Shown here one piece after another: positions 50,046-58,386 of a stretch of 64,000 nucleotides of DNA. The position numbers and the translations under genes are program-made. Under the pieces are notes generated by a model that saw only the letters and a program-made list of their open reading frames with translations, was not told the DNA's origin and ran no database searches. Source of the stretch: Novosphingobium sp. RL4 (GTDB lineage Bacteria > Pseudomonadota > Alphaproteobacteria > Sphingomonadales > Sphingomonadaceae); assembly GCF_035658495.1 (NCBI RefSeq), contig NZ_CP141944.1, forward strand, positions 1,452,001 to 1,516,000, written 5' to 3'. Within the stretch, counting starts at the first letter, position 1, and each line of letters begins with the position of its first letter.

Positions 50046-50717
50046 ATGACCAAGACCGCCACGCCGACCGCCACTGCAACCCCCGGCAAGTCGCTGATCT
50101 CGCCTGACAATCATGCGCTTGTCCTGATCGACTTCCAGTCGCAGATGGCCTTCGCAACCAAGTCGATCTCGGCCGAACTGCTCCGCAACAACGCCGCGCT
50201 GATTTCGCGCGGGGCCAAGTCCTTCGACGTTCCCACCATCCTGACCACGGTTGCCGAGAAGAGCTTCTCCGGCCCGATGTTCGACGAGATCACCGAAGCC
50301 TTCGAAGGTCAGGCCATGCTCGACCGGACCAGCATGAACACCTGGGAAGACGAAGGCGTGATCGCCGAAATCAACCGCATCGCCCGCCCACGCATCGTCT
50401 TCGCCGGGCTGTGGACCTCGGTCTGCATCGTCGGCCCGGTTGCCTCGGCCATCGACCAGGGCTTCGAAGCCTATGTCATCACCGATGCCTGCGGCGATAT
50501 TTCCACCGAGGCGCACGAACGGGCCGTGGAACGCATGATCCAGCTTGGCGCGGTGCCGATGACCTCGCTCCAGTACCTGCTCGAACTGCAGCGCGACTGG
50601 GCCCGTACCGAGACCTACGACAGCACCACCGGAATCGCCAAGAAGTGGGGCGGTGCCTACGGTATCGGCATCAATTACGCGAAGACCATGTTCGGCGCGT
50701 CCGAGGGCGCTCACTGA
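50046..50717 (+). CDS. Isochorismatase-family cysteine hydrolase (YcaC-like)
   Basis: A 223-residue hydrolase. Conserved Asp29 is in ALVLIDFQSQM and the nucleophile Cys127 in AGLWTSVCIVGPVASAID. The usual catalytic Lys position appears as Arg94 in DRTSMNTWED, as in YcaC-type members with unknown substrate. A strong ribosome site (AGGAG) and a conserved promoter element precede it. First gene of a hydrolase cluster. Confidence 0.88.
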   Translation: MTKTATPTATATPGKSLISPDNHALVLIDFQSQMAFATKSISAELLRNNAALISRGAKSFDVPTILTTVAEKSFSGPMFDEITEAFEGQAMLDRTSMNTWEDEGVIAEINRIARPRIVFAGLWTSVCIVGPVASAIDQGFEAYVITDACGDISTEAHERAVERMIQLGAVPMTSLQYLLELQRDWARTETYDSTTGIAKKWGGAYGIGINYAKTMFGASEGAH

Positions 50718-50733
50718 TTTGAGTTCGTGATCC

Positions 50734-50803
50734 TTCGACAGGCTCAGGATGGGCGGAAACAGCCCTCTCAGTTCCAGCTCCGCTCAGGCTGAGCTTGTCG
50801 AAG
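50734..50803. repeat. Inverted repeat of REP type
   Basis: CTTCGACAGGCTCAG (50734-50748) and CTGAGCTTGTCGAAG (50789-50803) form a 15-bp inverted repeat with one mismatch around a 40-base loop. This CTTCGACA-GCTCAG unit is, from memory, a common dispersed intergenic repeat in sphingomonads and other proteobacteria. It lies between two genes of the cluster and may shape the mRNA. Confidence 0.7.
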
Positions 50804-50843
50804 CCGCTGCATAGACAACCCAACCCACCGAAGGATCAGCATC

Positions 50844-51680
50844 ATGGCATATGTCACCACCAAGGACGGCGTCGAAATCTTCTTCAAGGACTGGGGCCCG
50901 AAGGATGCCCAGCCGATCGTCTTCCACCACGGCTGGCCGCTCTCGTCGGACGACTGGGATACGCAGATGCTGTTCTTCCTCTCCAAGGGCTACCGCGTCG
51001 TCGCCCATGACCGCCGCGGCCATGGCCGTTCCGAGCAGGTCAGCGATGGTCATGACATGGCCCACTACGCCGCCGACGCCTCCGCCGTGGCAGAGCATCT
51101 CGACCTCAGGAACGCGGTCCACATCGGCCACTCGACCGGCGGCGGCGAAGTCGCGGCCTATGTCGCCCGCTACGGCATTCCGCAGGGCCGCGTCGCCAAG
51201 GCCGTGCTGGTGAGCGCCGTCCCCCCGATCATGCTCAAGACGCAGGCCTATCCCGGCGGCCTTCCCATCGAGGTGTTCGACGGCCTGCGCGCCGGGCTTG
51301 CCGCCAACCGCGCGCAGTTCTTCCGCGATGTGGCCGCAGGTCCCTTCTACGGCTTCAACCGCGATGGCGCCGAAGTTTCCGTGCCGGTGATCGACAACTG
51401 GTGGCGCCAGGGCATGATGGGCAGCGCCAAGGCCCATTACGAAGGCATCAAGGCCTTCTCGGAAACCGACCAGACCGACGATCTCAAGGCGATCACGGTG
51501 CCCACGCTGGTGCTTCACGGCGATGACGACCAGGTCGTGCCTTACAAGAACGCCGGTGTGCTCCAGGCCGAGATCCTGCTGGACGCCACGCTCAAGATCT
51601 ATCCCGGCTTCCCGCACGGCATGCTGACCACGCACGCCGACGTGATCAACCCCGACCTGCTCGCTTTCGTGCAGGCCTGA
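50844..51680 (+). CDS. Alpha/beta hydrolase, non-haem chloroperoxidase type
   Basis: A 278-residue hydrolase of the chloroperoxidase/esterase group. The nucleophile is Ser97 in HIGHSTGGGEV, the acid near Asp228 in LVLHGDDDQVVP and the base His258 in YPGFPHGML. The N-terminal KDGVEIFFKDWGPKDAQPIV and the conserved HGWPLSSDDWD fit perhydrolases. Substrate unknown. Cytoplasmic (no signal). Confidence 0.92.
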   Translation: MAYVTTKDGVEIFFKDWGPKDAQPIVFHHGWPLSSDDWDTQMLFFLSKGYRVVAHDRRGHGRSEQVSDGHDMAHYAADASAVAEHLDLRNAVHIGHSTGGGEVAAYVARYGIPQGRVAKAVLVSAVPPIMLKTQAYPGGLPIEVFDGLRAGLAANRAQFFRDVAAGPFYGFNRDGAEVSVPVIDNWWRQGMMGSAKAHYEGIKAFSETDQTDDLKAITVPTLVLHGDDDQVVPYKNAGVLQAEILLDATLKIYPGFPHGMLTTHADVINPDLLAFVQA

Positions 51681-51705
51681 ACCAAGACGCCGGGGAGCCT
51701 CCACG

Positions 51706-51978
51706 ATGAAAGCCTACCTTCTCTCGATCGCTGCCGGGTTGCTGGTGGGTATCGTCTACAGTCTCCTCGGCGTGCGTTCGCCGGCCCCGCCAATGATCGC
51801 GTTGCTCGGGCTTCTGGGCATCCTGCTGGGCGAGCAGATCGTACCGCTGGCGAAGAGGATCTGGGCGGACGATGAAATCGCCCACTTCGTCCAGACGGAC
51901 TGCCGCAAGCACGTCCTCGGCCGCCTGCCGGGAGACAAGTTCCCCTGCCGCACCGCCGACCACAAGGCGGAAGCGTGA
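51706..51978 (+). CDS. XapX-domain membrane protein
   Basis: A 90-residue DUF1427/XapX protein with two membrane helices (AYLLSIAAGLLVGIVYSLLG and MIALLGLLGILLGEQIVPLA) and a conserved RSPAPP turn. The tail has two Cys and several His (FVQTDCRKHVLGR). XapX proteins often travel with hydrolases and are of unknown function. It overlaps the next start as GTGA. Confidence 0.85.
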   Translation: MKAYLLSIAAGLLVGIVYSLLGVRSPAPPMIALLGLLGILLGEQIVPLAKRIWADDEIAHFVQTDCRKHVLGRLPGDKFPCRTADHKAEA

Positions 51979-53912
51979 TCACCCGCCGCCAGACACTTGC
52001 CGGAGCGGCTGCCACGTCGCTCCTGCCCACATTACTCTCGCAAACCGCACGTTCCAAGGAAGCCGTCATGACCGACACGATCATCGTCAACGCCAGGATC
52101 ACCACGCTGGACCGGGAGAACCCGCAAGCCGAAGCCGTGGCGATCCGCGACGGCAAGTTCCTGACCGTGGGCAGCGAGCAGGAAGTGCGCGCCGCCGCTC
52201 CCGAAGCGACGGTTATCGATGCCAGGGGGCACCGCCTGATCCCAGGCCTGATCGACAGCCACATGCACATCATCCGCGGCGGGCTGAACTTCAACATGGA
52301 GCTGCGCTGGGACGGCGTGACCAGCCTGTCCGAAGCGATGGCGATGCTGAAGAAGCAGGTCGACAACACGCCCGCCCCGCAGTGGGTTCGCGTGGTCGGC
52401 GGCTTCACCGAGCACCAGTTCGCCGAAAAGCGCCTGCCGACCATCGCGGAACTGAACGCGGTGGCGCCCGATACGCCGGTGTTCATCCTCCACCTCTACG
52501 ACCGTGCGCTGCTGAACGCCGCTGCCTTGCGTGTCGTCGGCTATACCAAGGACACGCCGAACCCGCCGGGCGGCGAGATCGTGCGCGATGCGAATGGCAA
52601 CCCCACTGGCCTGCTGCTGGCCCAGCCCAACGCGACGATCCTCTATTCCACGCTGGCGAAGGGACCGAAGCTTCCGCCCGAATACCAGATCAACTCCACC
52701 CGCCACTTCATGCGCGAAGTCAACGCGCTGGGCGTGACCGGGGTGATCGATGCGGGGGGCGGTTTCCAGAACTATCCCGACGATTACGACATCATCGAAA
52801 AGCTCCACGCCGACGACCAGCTGACCGTGCGCATCAGCTACAACCTCTTCACGCAGAAGCCGAAAGAGGAACTGGCGGACTTTTCGGGCTGGGTGAAGCA
52901 GGTCAGCCCCGGACAGGGCGACGACACCTACCGGCATAACGGCGCGGGCGAGATGCTGGTCTATTCCGCCGCCGACTTCGAGGACTTCCGCGTCGAACGC
53001 CCCGACATGCCGCCCAGCATGGAAGGCGATCTGGAACCCGTCATCCGCCTGCTTGCCGAGCACCGCTGGCCCTGGCGCCTTCACGCGACTTATGACGAGA
53101 CGATCGGCCGTGCGCTCGACGTCTACGAGAAGGTCAACCGCGACATCCCGCTCGAAGGCATCAACTGGTTCTTCGACCATGCCGAGACCATTTCGGATCG
53201 CAATATCGACCGTATCGCCGCGCTCGGCGGGGGCATCGCGGTGCAGCACCGCATGGCCTATCAGGGCGAGGATTTCGTCGAGCGCTACGGCGCCAAGGCG
53301 GCCGAACGCACCCCGCCGATTGCCCGGATGCTGGCTGCCGGCATCCCCGTGGGCGGCGGCACCGACGCCACCCGCGTCGCCAGCTACAACCCCTGGGTCT
53401 CGCTTTCGTGGCTCGTCACCGGACGCACCGTGGGCGGCCTCTCGCTCTATCGCGGCGACAACCGCGTCAGCCGCGAAAAGGCGCTGCGCATGTGGACGCA
53501 CGAGAACACCTGGTTCTCGAACGAAGTGGGCAAGAAGGGCCAGATCAAGGCGGGCCAGCTGGCCGACCTCGCGCTGCTTTCCGACGACTACTTCAGCGTC
53601 CCCGATAACGAGATCGTCCACATCCGCTCGATCCTGACGCTGCTGGGCGGCAAGGTGGTGCACGGCGAGGGCGACTATCGCCCGCTCGCGCCGCAGCTGC
53701 CGCGCCCGATGCCGGACTGGTCGCCGGTCGCCACCTTCGGCGGCTATTACCAGACGCCGGAAGCCAAGCAGAAGCTGGCCTCTGCCTGCGGCTGCGCCAG
53801 TTCCTGCGGCGTCCACGGGCACGACCATGCCGCCGCGCTCGGCGCCAATGTTCCCGCCGCCGATGTCCAGACTTTCTGGGGCTCGCTCGGCTGCGGTTGC
53901 TGGGCGGTCTGA
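51975..53912 (+). CDS. Tat-exported YtcJ-like amidohydrolase
   Basis: A 645-residue metal-dependent hydrolase of the amidohydrolase superfamily. A twin-arginine signal (ITRRQTLAGAAATSLLPTLL) comes first. The metal motif is DSHMHII (His96 and His98), with WFFDHAETISDRNIDRIAAL and VGGGTDATRVASYNPWVSLS later. GTG start overlaps XapX. An internal ATG at 52068 (MTDTIIVNAR) would give a cytoplasmic form. The last 45 residues are unusual: CGCASSCGVHGHDH and a final GSLGCGCWAV. This tail probably binds metal. Substrate unknown. Confidence 0.88.
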   Translation: MITRRQTLAGAAATSLLPTLLSQTARSKEAVMTDTIIVNARITTLDRENPQAEAVAIRDGKFLTVGSEQEVRAAAPEATVIDARGHRLIPGLIDSHMHIIRGGLNFNMELRWDGVTSLSEAMAMLKKQVDNTPAPQWVRVVGGFTEHQFAEKRLPTIAELNAVAPDTPVFILHLYDRALLNAAALRVVGYTKDTPNPPGGEIVRDANGNPTGLLLAQPNATILYSTLAKGPKLPPEYQINSTRHFMREVNALGVTGVIDAGGGFQNYPDDYDIIEKLHADDQLTVRISYNLFTQKPKEELADFSGWVKQVSPGQGDDTYRHNGAGEMLVYSAADFEDFRVERPDMPPSMEGDLEPVIRLLAEHRWPWRLHATYDETIGRALDVYEKVNRDIPLEGINWFFDHAETISDRNIDRIAALGGGIAVQHRMAYQGEDFVERYGAKAAERTPPIARMLAAGIPVGGGTDATRVASYNPWVSLSWLVTGRTVGGLSLYRGDNRVSREKALRMWTHENTWFSNEVGKKGQIKAGQLADLALLSDDYFSVPDNEIVHIRSILTLLGGKVVHGEGDYRPLAPQLPRPMPDWSPVATFGGYYQTPEAKQKLASACGCASSCGVHGHDHAAALGANVPAADVQTFWGSLGCGCWAV

Positions 53913-53917
53913 TCCGG

Positions 53918-53947
53918 TGCGGCCCCTCCGGGCGAGGAGGGGCCGCA
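53918..53947 (+). terminator. Terminator behind the amidohydrolase gene
   Basis: TGCGGCCCCTCC-GGGCGA-GGAGGGGCCGCA, a perfect 12-bp stem five bases after the stop, followed by TTC and further on TTTTCC. It separates the hydrolase operon from the VOC operon. Confidence 0.75.
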
Positions 53948-53967
53948 TTCACGGCTTTTCCATAATT

Positions 53968-53996
53968 TCGAACATTCCAGTCTAGATTATTCGGAT
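53968..53996 (+). promoter_or_regulatory. Shared promoter element (VOC-DoxX-porin operon)
   Basis: TCGAACA-N13-TATTCGGAT, located 83 bases before the gene at 54079. It matches the elements at 56776-56804 (identical in both boxes and spacing) and 49958. It may be a regulator site overlapping a promoter. Confidence 0.6.
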
Positions 53997-54078
53997 CGAT
54001 GGATAGCCGACGGCCCCCTACACCGGGCCTGCACCATCGACCGAGCGGCACTGTCCCTCTCCCATCGGAGCCACAGAC

Positions 54079-54972
54079 ATGAAGCACTTCACCCTGATCA
54101 TCGCGGCCGCCCTGGTGGCCGCGAGCCCCGCAGTCACGCCTGCCTTCGCCGCTCCCGCAGCCGACTACGCCGTCGGCGCGCAGTACGACACCACCCATGT
54201 CTACGTGCCGCAGGACCAGTTCGACACGTTCGTTTCCAGCTTCGTCGCCACCTTCGGCGGCACCACCAGCAAGCAGGGCGAATTCCAGGTGACGCCGACG
54301 AAAAGCCTCACCAAGTCGCAGCTTGTGCTGACGCCTGCGGGCACCGTCTCGGTCTTCGGCTTCAAGACGCCGATCCCCGTTCCCTTCGGCGACGAGCGCA
54401 CCGGCTATCTGGTGACCGACCTCGATGCGGCGGTGAAGTCTGCCCGCAGCCACGGGGCGGTGCGCCGTCTGGAGACCTTCCCCGATCCCATCGGCCGGGA
54501 TTCGGTGATCCAGTGGCCGGGCGGCGTGAACATGCAGCTCTACTGGCACACCGCCAAGCCGAACTACAAGGCGCTTGAGACGGTCCCGGAAAACCGCGTC
54601 TATCTGACCGCCGATGCCGCCGACAGCTTCATCAAGGGCTGGACCGGCTTCGCCCACGGCAAGATCACCGCCGATGACAAGGCCGCCAATGGCGCCGAGA
54701 TCGGCGAGCCCGGCAAGACCATCCGCCGCGTGTCGATCACCAGCGGCTATGGCAAGATGGTGGTCTACGTTTCGGACGGCCAGCTACCCTGGCCCTATGG
54801 CCGCGACATGACCGGCTATGCGGTGAGCGACCTCAATGCCACGCTCGCCAGGGCTTCGGCGGCAGGCGCGGAAACGCTGGTCGCGCCTTACAGCACAGGC
54901 AAGCGCCAGGCCGCCATCGTGCGCTTCCCCGGCGGCTACATCGCCGAGATCCACTCCGGTGAGGTTGACTGA
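54079..54972 (+). CDS. Secreted VOC/glyoxalase-like protein
   Basis: A 297-residue protein with a cleavable signal peptide (FTLIIAAALVAASPAVTPAF then AAPA). Two VOC modules are visible: 35-150 (AQYDTTHVYVPQDQFDTFVS, GYLVTDLDAAVKSARSHGAV) and 165-295 (RRVSITSGYGKMVVYVSDGQ, GYAVSDLNATLARASAAGAE, then FPGGYIAEIHS). Periplasmic VOC proteins are uncommon. The metal ligands could not be assigned. First gene of an operon with DoxX and a porin. Confidence 0.8.
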   Translation: MKHFTLIIAAALVAASPAVTPAFAAPAADYAVGAQYDTTHVYVPQDQFDTFVSSFVATFGGTTSKQGEFQVTPTKSLTKSQLVLTPAGTVSVFGFKTPIPVPFGDERTGYLVTDLDAAVKSARSHGAVRRLETFPDPIGRDSVIQWPGGVNMQLYWHTAKPNYKALETVPENRVYLTADAADSFIKGWTGFAHGKITADDKAANGAEIGEPGKTIRRVSITSGYGKMVVYVSDGQLPWPYGRDMTGYAVSDLNATLARASAAGAETLVAPYSTGKRQAAIVRFPGGYIAEIHSGEVD

Positions 54973-54975
54973 ACC

Positions 54976-55404
54976 ATGTCCGGCACCGGTACGCCCAAAT
55001 TCGTCGCCTCGGTGCTGGATTTCGCGCCGACGGGCTTTCTTGCCCGCCTCCTGCTGGTGGGCGCCTATCTCGTCGGCGGGCTCACCAAGCTCACCGACTG
55101 GCAGGGCGCCGTGGCGGAGCAGGCCCACTTCGGCCTGACCCCGCCCGCGCTCTGGGCGGCGCTCACCATTGCGGTGGAGCTCGTCGGCCCGCTGCTGATC
55201 CTGACGAACCGCCTGGTCTGGCTGGGCGCGGGCATGCTGGGCGTGTTCACGTTCTTCGCCGCGACGGTCGCCAATGCCTTCTGGGCCATGCCCGCCGGAC
55301 CCGAGCGCTTCGGGGCGACGAATGCCTTCTTCGAACACATGGGCCTCGTCGGCGGGTTCATTCTCGTGGCCATCCTAGCCTCCCGGGCGAAGCGACGTGC
55401 CTAG
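54976..55404 (+). CDS. DoxX-family membrane protein
   Basis: A 142-residue DoxX/DUF417-type protein with four membrane helices. FLARLLLVGAYLVGGLTKLT (first helix with the conserved GxxKL), PALWAALTIAVELVGPLLIL and LGAGMLGVFTFFAATVANAF fit the family. It begins three bases after the VOC stop and overlaps the porin gene by eight bases. The redox role known for some relatives is only a guess here. Confidence 0.88.
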   Translation: MSGTGTPKFVASVLDFAPTGFLARLLLVGAYLVGGLTKLTDWQGAVAEQAHFGLTPPALWAALTIAVELVGPLLILTNRLVWLGAGMLGVFTFFAATVANAFWAMPAGPERFGATNAFFEHMGLVGGFILVAILASRAKRRA

Positions 55405-56758
55405 GCTGGCCCCGCTTGCGGCGCTTGCCGCAACCCTTCTCCCCCATCTTGCCCATGCCGAACCCACCGAGGCCTGGCAGGCCCCGACCCTCTCGATCAC
55501 CCGCTACGACGAGGACTGGTCCGACCTTGCCGACGCCGAAAAGCGCGCGCACCACTGGACCGGGCCGTTCAAGTACATCCCGATCAGCGATGACGTCTGG
55601 CTCTCCACCGGCATCGAACTGCGCGTGAGGAACGAGAACCTCGAAAACAACCTCTGGGGCGGGGCGGATGCGCCGAACGACAGCTACGTCTGGCTGCGCG
55701 CGCTGCCCTATGCGGACCTGCATGTCGGCAAAGTGCGTGCCTTCGTGCAGCCGATCGCCTCGACATCGGCCAGCGTCGCGCCTTCGCCGGGCCCGGTGGA
55801 CGGCACCGGCATCGACCTGCTGCAAGGCTTCGTCGAGGCTGACCTCGGCCCCGTAACCCTGCGCGGCGGGCGGCAGATGCTCTCGCTCGGCACCGAACGG
55901 CTGATCGGCACCCGCTACGGTCCCAACGTGCCGCTCGCCTTCGATGGCCTGCGTGCGGACGTGACGCTGGGCGCCGCGAAAGTCAGCCTGCTGGCGGTCA
56001 GGCCCGTGCAGGCCCGCCGGGGCGACTTCGACGATCGCACTTCGCCCGACAAGTCGCTCTGGGGCGCCTATGCCGCGCTGCCGGGACTGGATCTCTACTA
56101 TCTCGGCTATCGTAACCAAGCCGCCCACTGGGGCACGCGCGGGGGCACCGAAACCCGCCACAGTCTTGGCGCGCGCTGGCACGGCAGCCGCGACGACTGG
56201 CACTGGAACGTCGAGGGCGTCTATCAGTTCGGCCGTTTCGCGGATGGCCCGATCTCGGCCTGGACGCTGGGCACCGAACTCGGCCGCGCCTTCCCGGAAG
56301 CACCGCTCGCCCCCGACCTTACCGTTCGCGTCAATGTGGTGAGCGGGGACAAGGACAAGGCCGACAATCGCCTCGGCACGTTCAACGCGATGTTCCCCAA
56401 GGGCAAATACTTCGGCGAGCTTTCGCCGGTCGGCCCCTACAACATCGTCAACGCCTATTCCTCGCTGGGCCTGCAACTTGCCCCGGATATCTCGGCCAGC
56501 CTTGCTGCCATGGCCTACTGGCGCGCCTCGTGCGGGGACGGCATCTACGACATTCCCGGCAACCTGATCCGCGACGCGGGAGACAGCCGCGCGAAATTCG
56601 TCGGCAAGGAAGTGGAAGCGACGCTGGCCTGGCAGGCGACGGCGGAGCTCGAACTCTCCGCCTCGCTTTCCGCCTTCGCGCCGGGAGCCTTCATCCGCGA
56701 GACCGGCTCCGCCAGGACGATCCATATGCTCGGTCTCGAAAGCAATTTCCGGTTCTGA
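55397..56758 (+). CDS. Alginate-export-type outer-membrane porin
   Basis: A 453-residue beta-barrel of the alginate_exp family. The signal is LAPLAALAATLLPHLAHAEP. Barrel landmarks are WLSTGIELRVRNENLENNLW, LRALPYADLHVGKVRAFVQP, LLQGFVEADLGPVTLRGGRQ then LIGTRYGPNVPLAFDGLRAD, and a final aromatic LGLESNFRF. The family name does not prove alginate as substrate; many members take up small aromatic compounds. GTG start overlapping doxX. Confidence 0.9.
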   Translation: MPRLAPLAALAATLLPHLAHAEPTEAWQAPTLSITRYDEDWSDLADAEKRAHHWTGPFKYIPISDDVWLSTGIELRVRNENLENNLWGGADAPNDSYVWLRALPYADLHVGKVRAFVQPIASTSASVAPSPGPVDGTGIDLLQGFVEADLGPVTLRGGRQMLSLGTERLIGTRYGPNVPLAFDGLRADVTLGAAKVSLLAVRPVQARRGDFDDRTSPDKSLWGAYAALPGLDLYYLGYRNQAAHWGTRGGTETRHSLGARWHGSRDDWHWNVEGVYQFGRFADGPISAWTLGTELGRAFPEAPLAPDLTVRVNVVSGDKDKADNRLGTFNAMFPKGKYFGELSPVGPYNIVNAYSSLGLQLAPDISASLAAMAYWRASCGDGIYDIPGNLIRDAGDSRAKFVGKEVEATLAWQATAELELSASLSAFAPGAFIRETGSARTIHMLGLESNFRF

Positions 56759-56775
56759 TCGGCATTTCAGTTTCA

Positions 56776-56804
56776 TCGAACAAACCGGACGATCTTATTC
56801 GGAT
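56776..56804 (+). promoter_or_regulatory. Shared promoter element (DUF1275 gene)
   Basis: TCGAACA-N13-TATTCGGAT, 59 bases before the gene at 56863. Both boxes and the spacer length equal the element at 53968-53996, and ATAGC follows at nearly the same distance in both. Confidence 0.6.
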
Positions 56805-56862
56805 ACCTGAGATAGCAGCCCCGACCTAGACCACCGGCATCCCCCCCATCCCGGAGATCGAC

Positions 56863-57567
56863 ATGACCGCAACACCCGCCGCTTCCCCCATCAAGTCCAC
56901 CCTGCCGCGCCTGCTGTTGCTGCTTTCCGCCACCACCGGTCTGGTCGATGCGGCTTCGGTGCTGGGTCTCGGCAAGGTCTTTACCGCCAACATGACCGGC
57001 AACGTCGTGTTCCTCGGCTTCGCGGCGGCGGGAACGCCCGGTTTCAAGGTTGTGCCGGCGGTCATGGCGCTGCTGGCCTTCATGGTGGGCGCCTTTGGGG
57101 CGGGACGCCTTGCCCGCGCCCATGTGGACCTGCCGCTGCGCCGCTGGCTGCTCTGGGCCGCCGTGGTCGAAGCCGCGCTGCTGTGGATCGCTGCCGCCAT
57201 TTCCACCAGGATCGACATCGCCGCGCAGGCGCCGGAGATCGCGGTGCTTTCGGTGATCGTGCTGACCGGTTTCGCCATGGGTCTGCGCAATGCGACCGTG
57301 CGCTCGCTCAAGGTGCCCGACCTGACCACCACCGTATTGACGCTGACGATCACCGGCATCGCCGCCGATCAGGTGGGAGGACGCTCTCCCAATTTCCTGC
57401 GCCGCTTCGCCGCCGTGCTTTCGATCTTCCTCGGCGCCGCCGTGGGTGCCACGCTGCTGCTCCATGTCGGACTGGCGGTTCCGCTGATCCTGGCCGGTGC
57501 CATCGTGCTGGGTGCAACGCTGCTGTTTGCCCGCGATCCGGCCTCCGCCGCGCCGCACAGGCCCTGA
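56863..57567 (+). CDS. DUF1275 (YoaK-type) membrane protein
   Basis: A 234-residue integral membrane protein with about six helices. The family signature is LLLLLSATTGLVDAASVLGL then GKVFTANMTGNVVFLGFAAA, plus FAMGLRNATVRSLKVPDLTT. Proteins of this family are of unknown transport function. It shares its promoter element with two other genes of the cluster and ends before the convergent response regulator. Confidence 0.9.
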   Translation: MTATPAASPIKSTLPRLLLLLSATTGLVDAASVLGLGKVFTANMTGNVVFLGFAAAGTPGFKVVPAVMALLAFMVGAFGAGRLARAHVDLPLRRWLLWAAVVEAALLWIAAAISTRIDIAAQAPEIAVLSVIVLTGFAMGLRNATVRSLKVPDLTTTVLTLTITGIAADQVGGRSPNFLRRFAAVLSIFLGAAVGATLLLHVGLAVPLILAGAIVLGATLLFARDPASAAPHRP

Positions 57568-57588
57568 GCGAATGCGCCTGTCTACCGG

Positions 57589-58272
57589 CTAAAGCTCGAT
57601 CAGGCCGTTTCGCACGGCAATCGCCACGGCATGGGTGCGATCCATCGCCCCCAGCCGCGCGAAGATCGCCTTCATATATCCCTTCACCGTCTCTTCCGAG
57701 AGAGAGAGCCGGCCGGCGATCTGCTTGTTGGAGTTGCCCGCCGCCGCCAGTTCCAGCACGTCGCTTTCGCGAGCGGTGAGGTGAGGGGGGCTTTCGGAGG
57801 CGGCCTGTCTCGAACCGTCCGCGCTGACCAGACCGGCGTCGAAATGCATCTCGCCCCGGTGAATGCAGCGGATGGCGTCGAGAAGTTCGGTCCGCAGGCT
57901 GTTCTTGAGCAGATAGCCTGCGGCGCCCGCCTTGAGCGCGCGCAGGGCCCGGCCGTCACCCGAATAGGTCGTCAGCACCAGCACGCGGGCCTGCGGAAAT
58001 TCCGCAAGGATGCGCGCCATCGCGGTCAGCCCGTCGATGCCCGGCATCTGGAGATCCAGCAGCATGACGTCGGGGCGAAGCTCGCGGTAGAGCGCCACGG
58101 CGGCCTCGCCGTCCTCTCCCATGCCGATCAGTGCCATGTCGTGCTGCGTGCCCAGCACCGCCATGACGCCGTCGCGCAGCAGCGGATGATCGTCGATCAC
58201 GAGCACGCGGATCGGCGCTTCCGGGGCTGTTGCCGGTGCGGAGGTGGTTTCGCCAGAAGCGGGCATGTCCAT
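57589..58272 (-). CDS. NarL-family response regulator
   Basis: A 227-residue two-component regulator. The receiver has IRVLVIDDHPLLRDGVMAVL, phospho-acceptor Asp in VMLLDLQMPGIDGLTA, Thr/Ser in VLVLTTYSGD and Lys in AAGYLLKNSLR. The LuxR-type HTH is LTARESDVLELAAAGNSNKQ then IAGRLSLSEETVKGYMKAIF. No histidine kinase is next to it. It is divergent from the FixJ-type gene. Confidence 0.93.
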   Translation of the reverse strand: MDMPASGETTSAPATAPEAPIRVLVIDDHPLLRDGVMAVLGTQHDMALIGMGEDGEAAVALYRELRPDVMLLDLQMPGIDGLTAMARILAEFPQARVLVLTTYSGDGRALRALKAGAAGYLLKNSLRTELLDAIRCIHRGEMHFDAGLVSADGSRQAASESPPHLTARESDVLELAAAGNSNKQIAGRLSLSEETVKGYMKAIFARLGAMDRTHAVAIAVRNGLIEL

Positions 58273-58302
58273 GGGGAGACCCTGAGCGCGATGGCCGGAT
58301 TA

Positions 58303-58331
58303 GGCAATTCCCCCCGAATGGGGGGATTGCC
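58303..58331. promoter_or_regulatory. Imperfect palindrome between two response regulators
   Basis: GGCAATTCCCCCC and GGGGGGATTGCC flank GAAT; the arms match except for one extra T. It is 31 bases from the NarL-type start and 56 bases from the FixJ-type start, so it could be an operator shared by both genes. Confidence 0.6.
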
Positions 58332-58386
58332 CGATATGTGCACTTGGAGGCATTTTTGTGCATCGCAAAAAACCGGAGGTCTCGCC

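Noticed and set aside
52032..53948. A 638-codon open frame antisense to the amidohydrolase
   Set aside because: The opposite strand encodes a clear amidohydrolase with a Tat signal and metal motifs.
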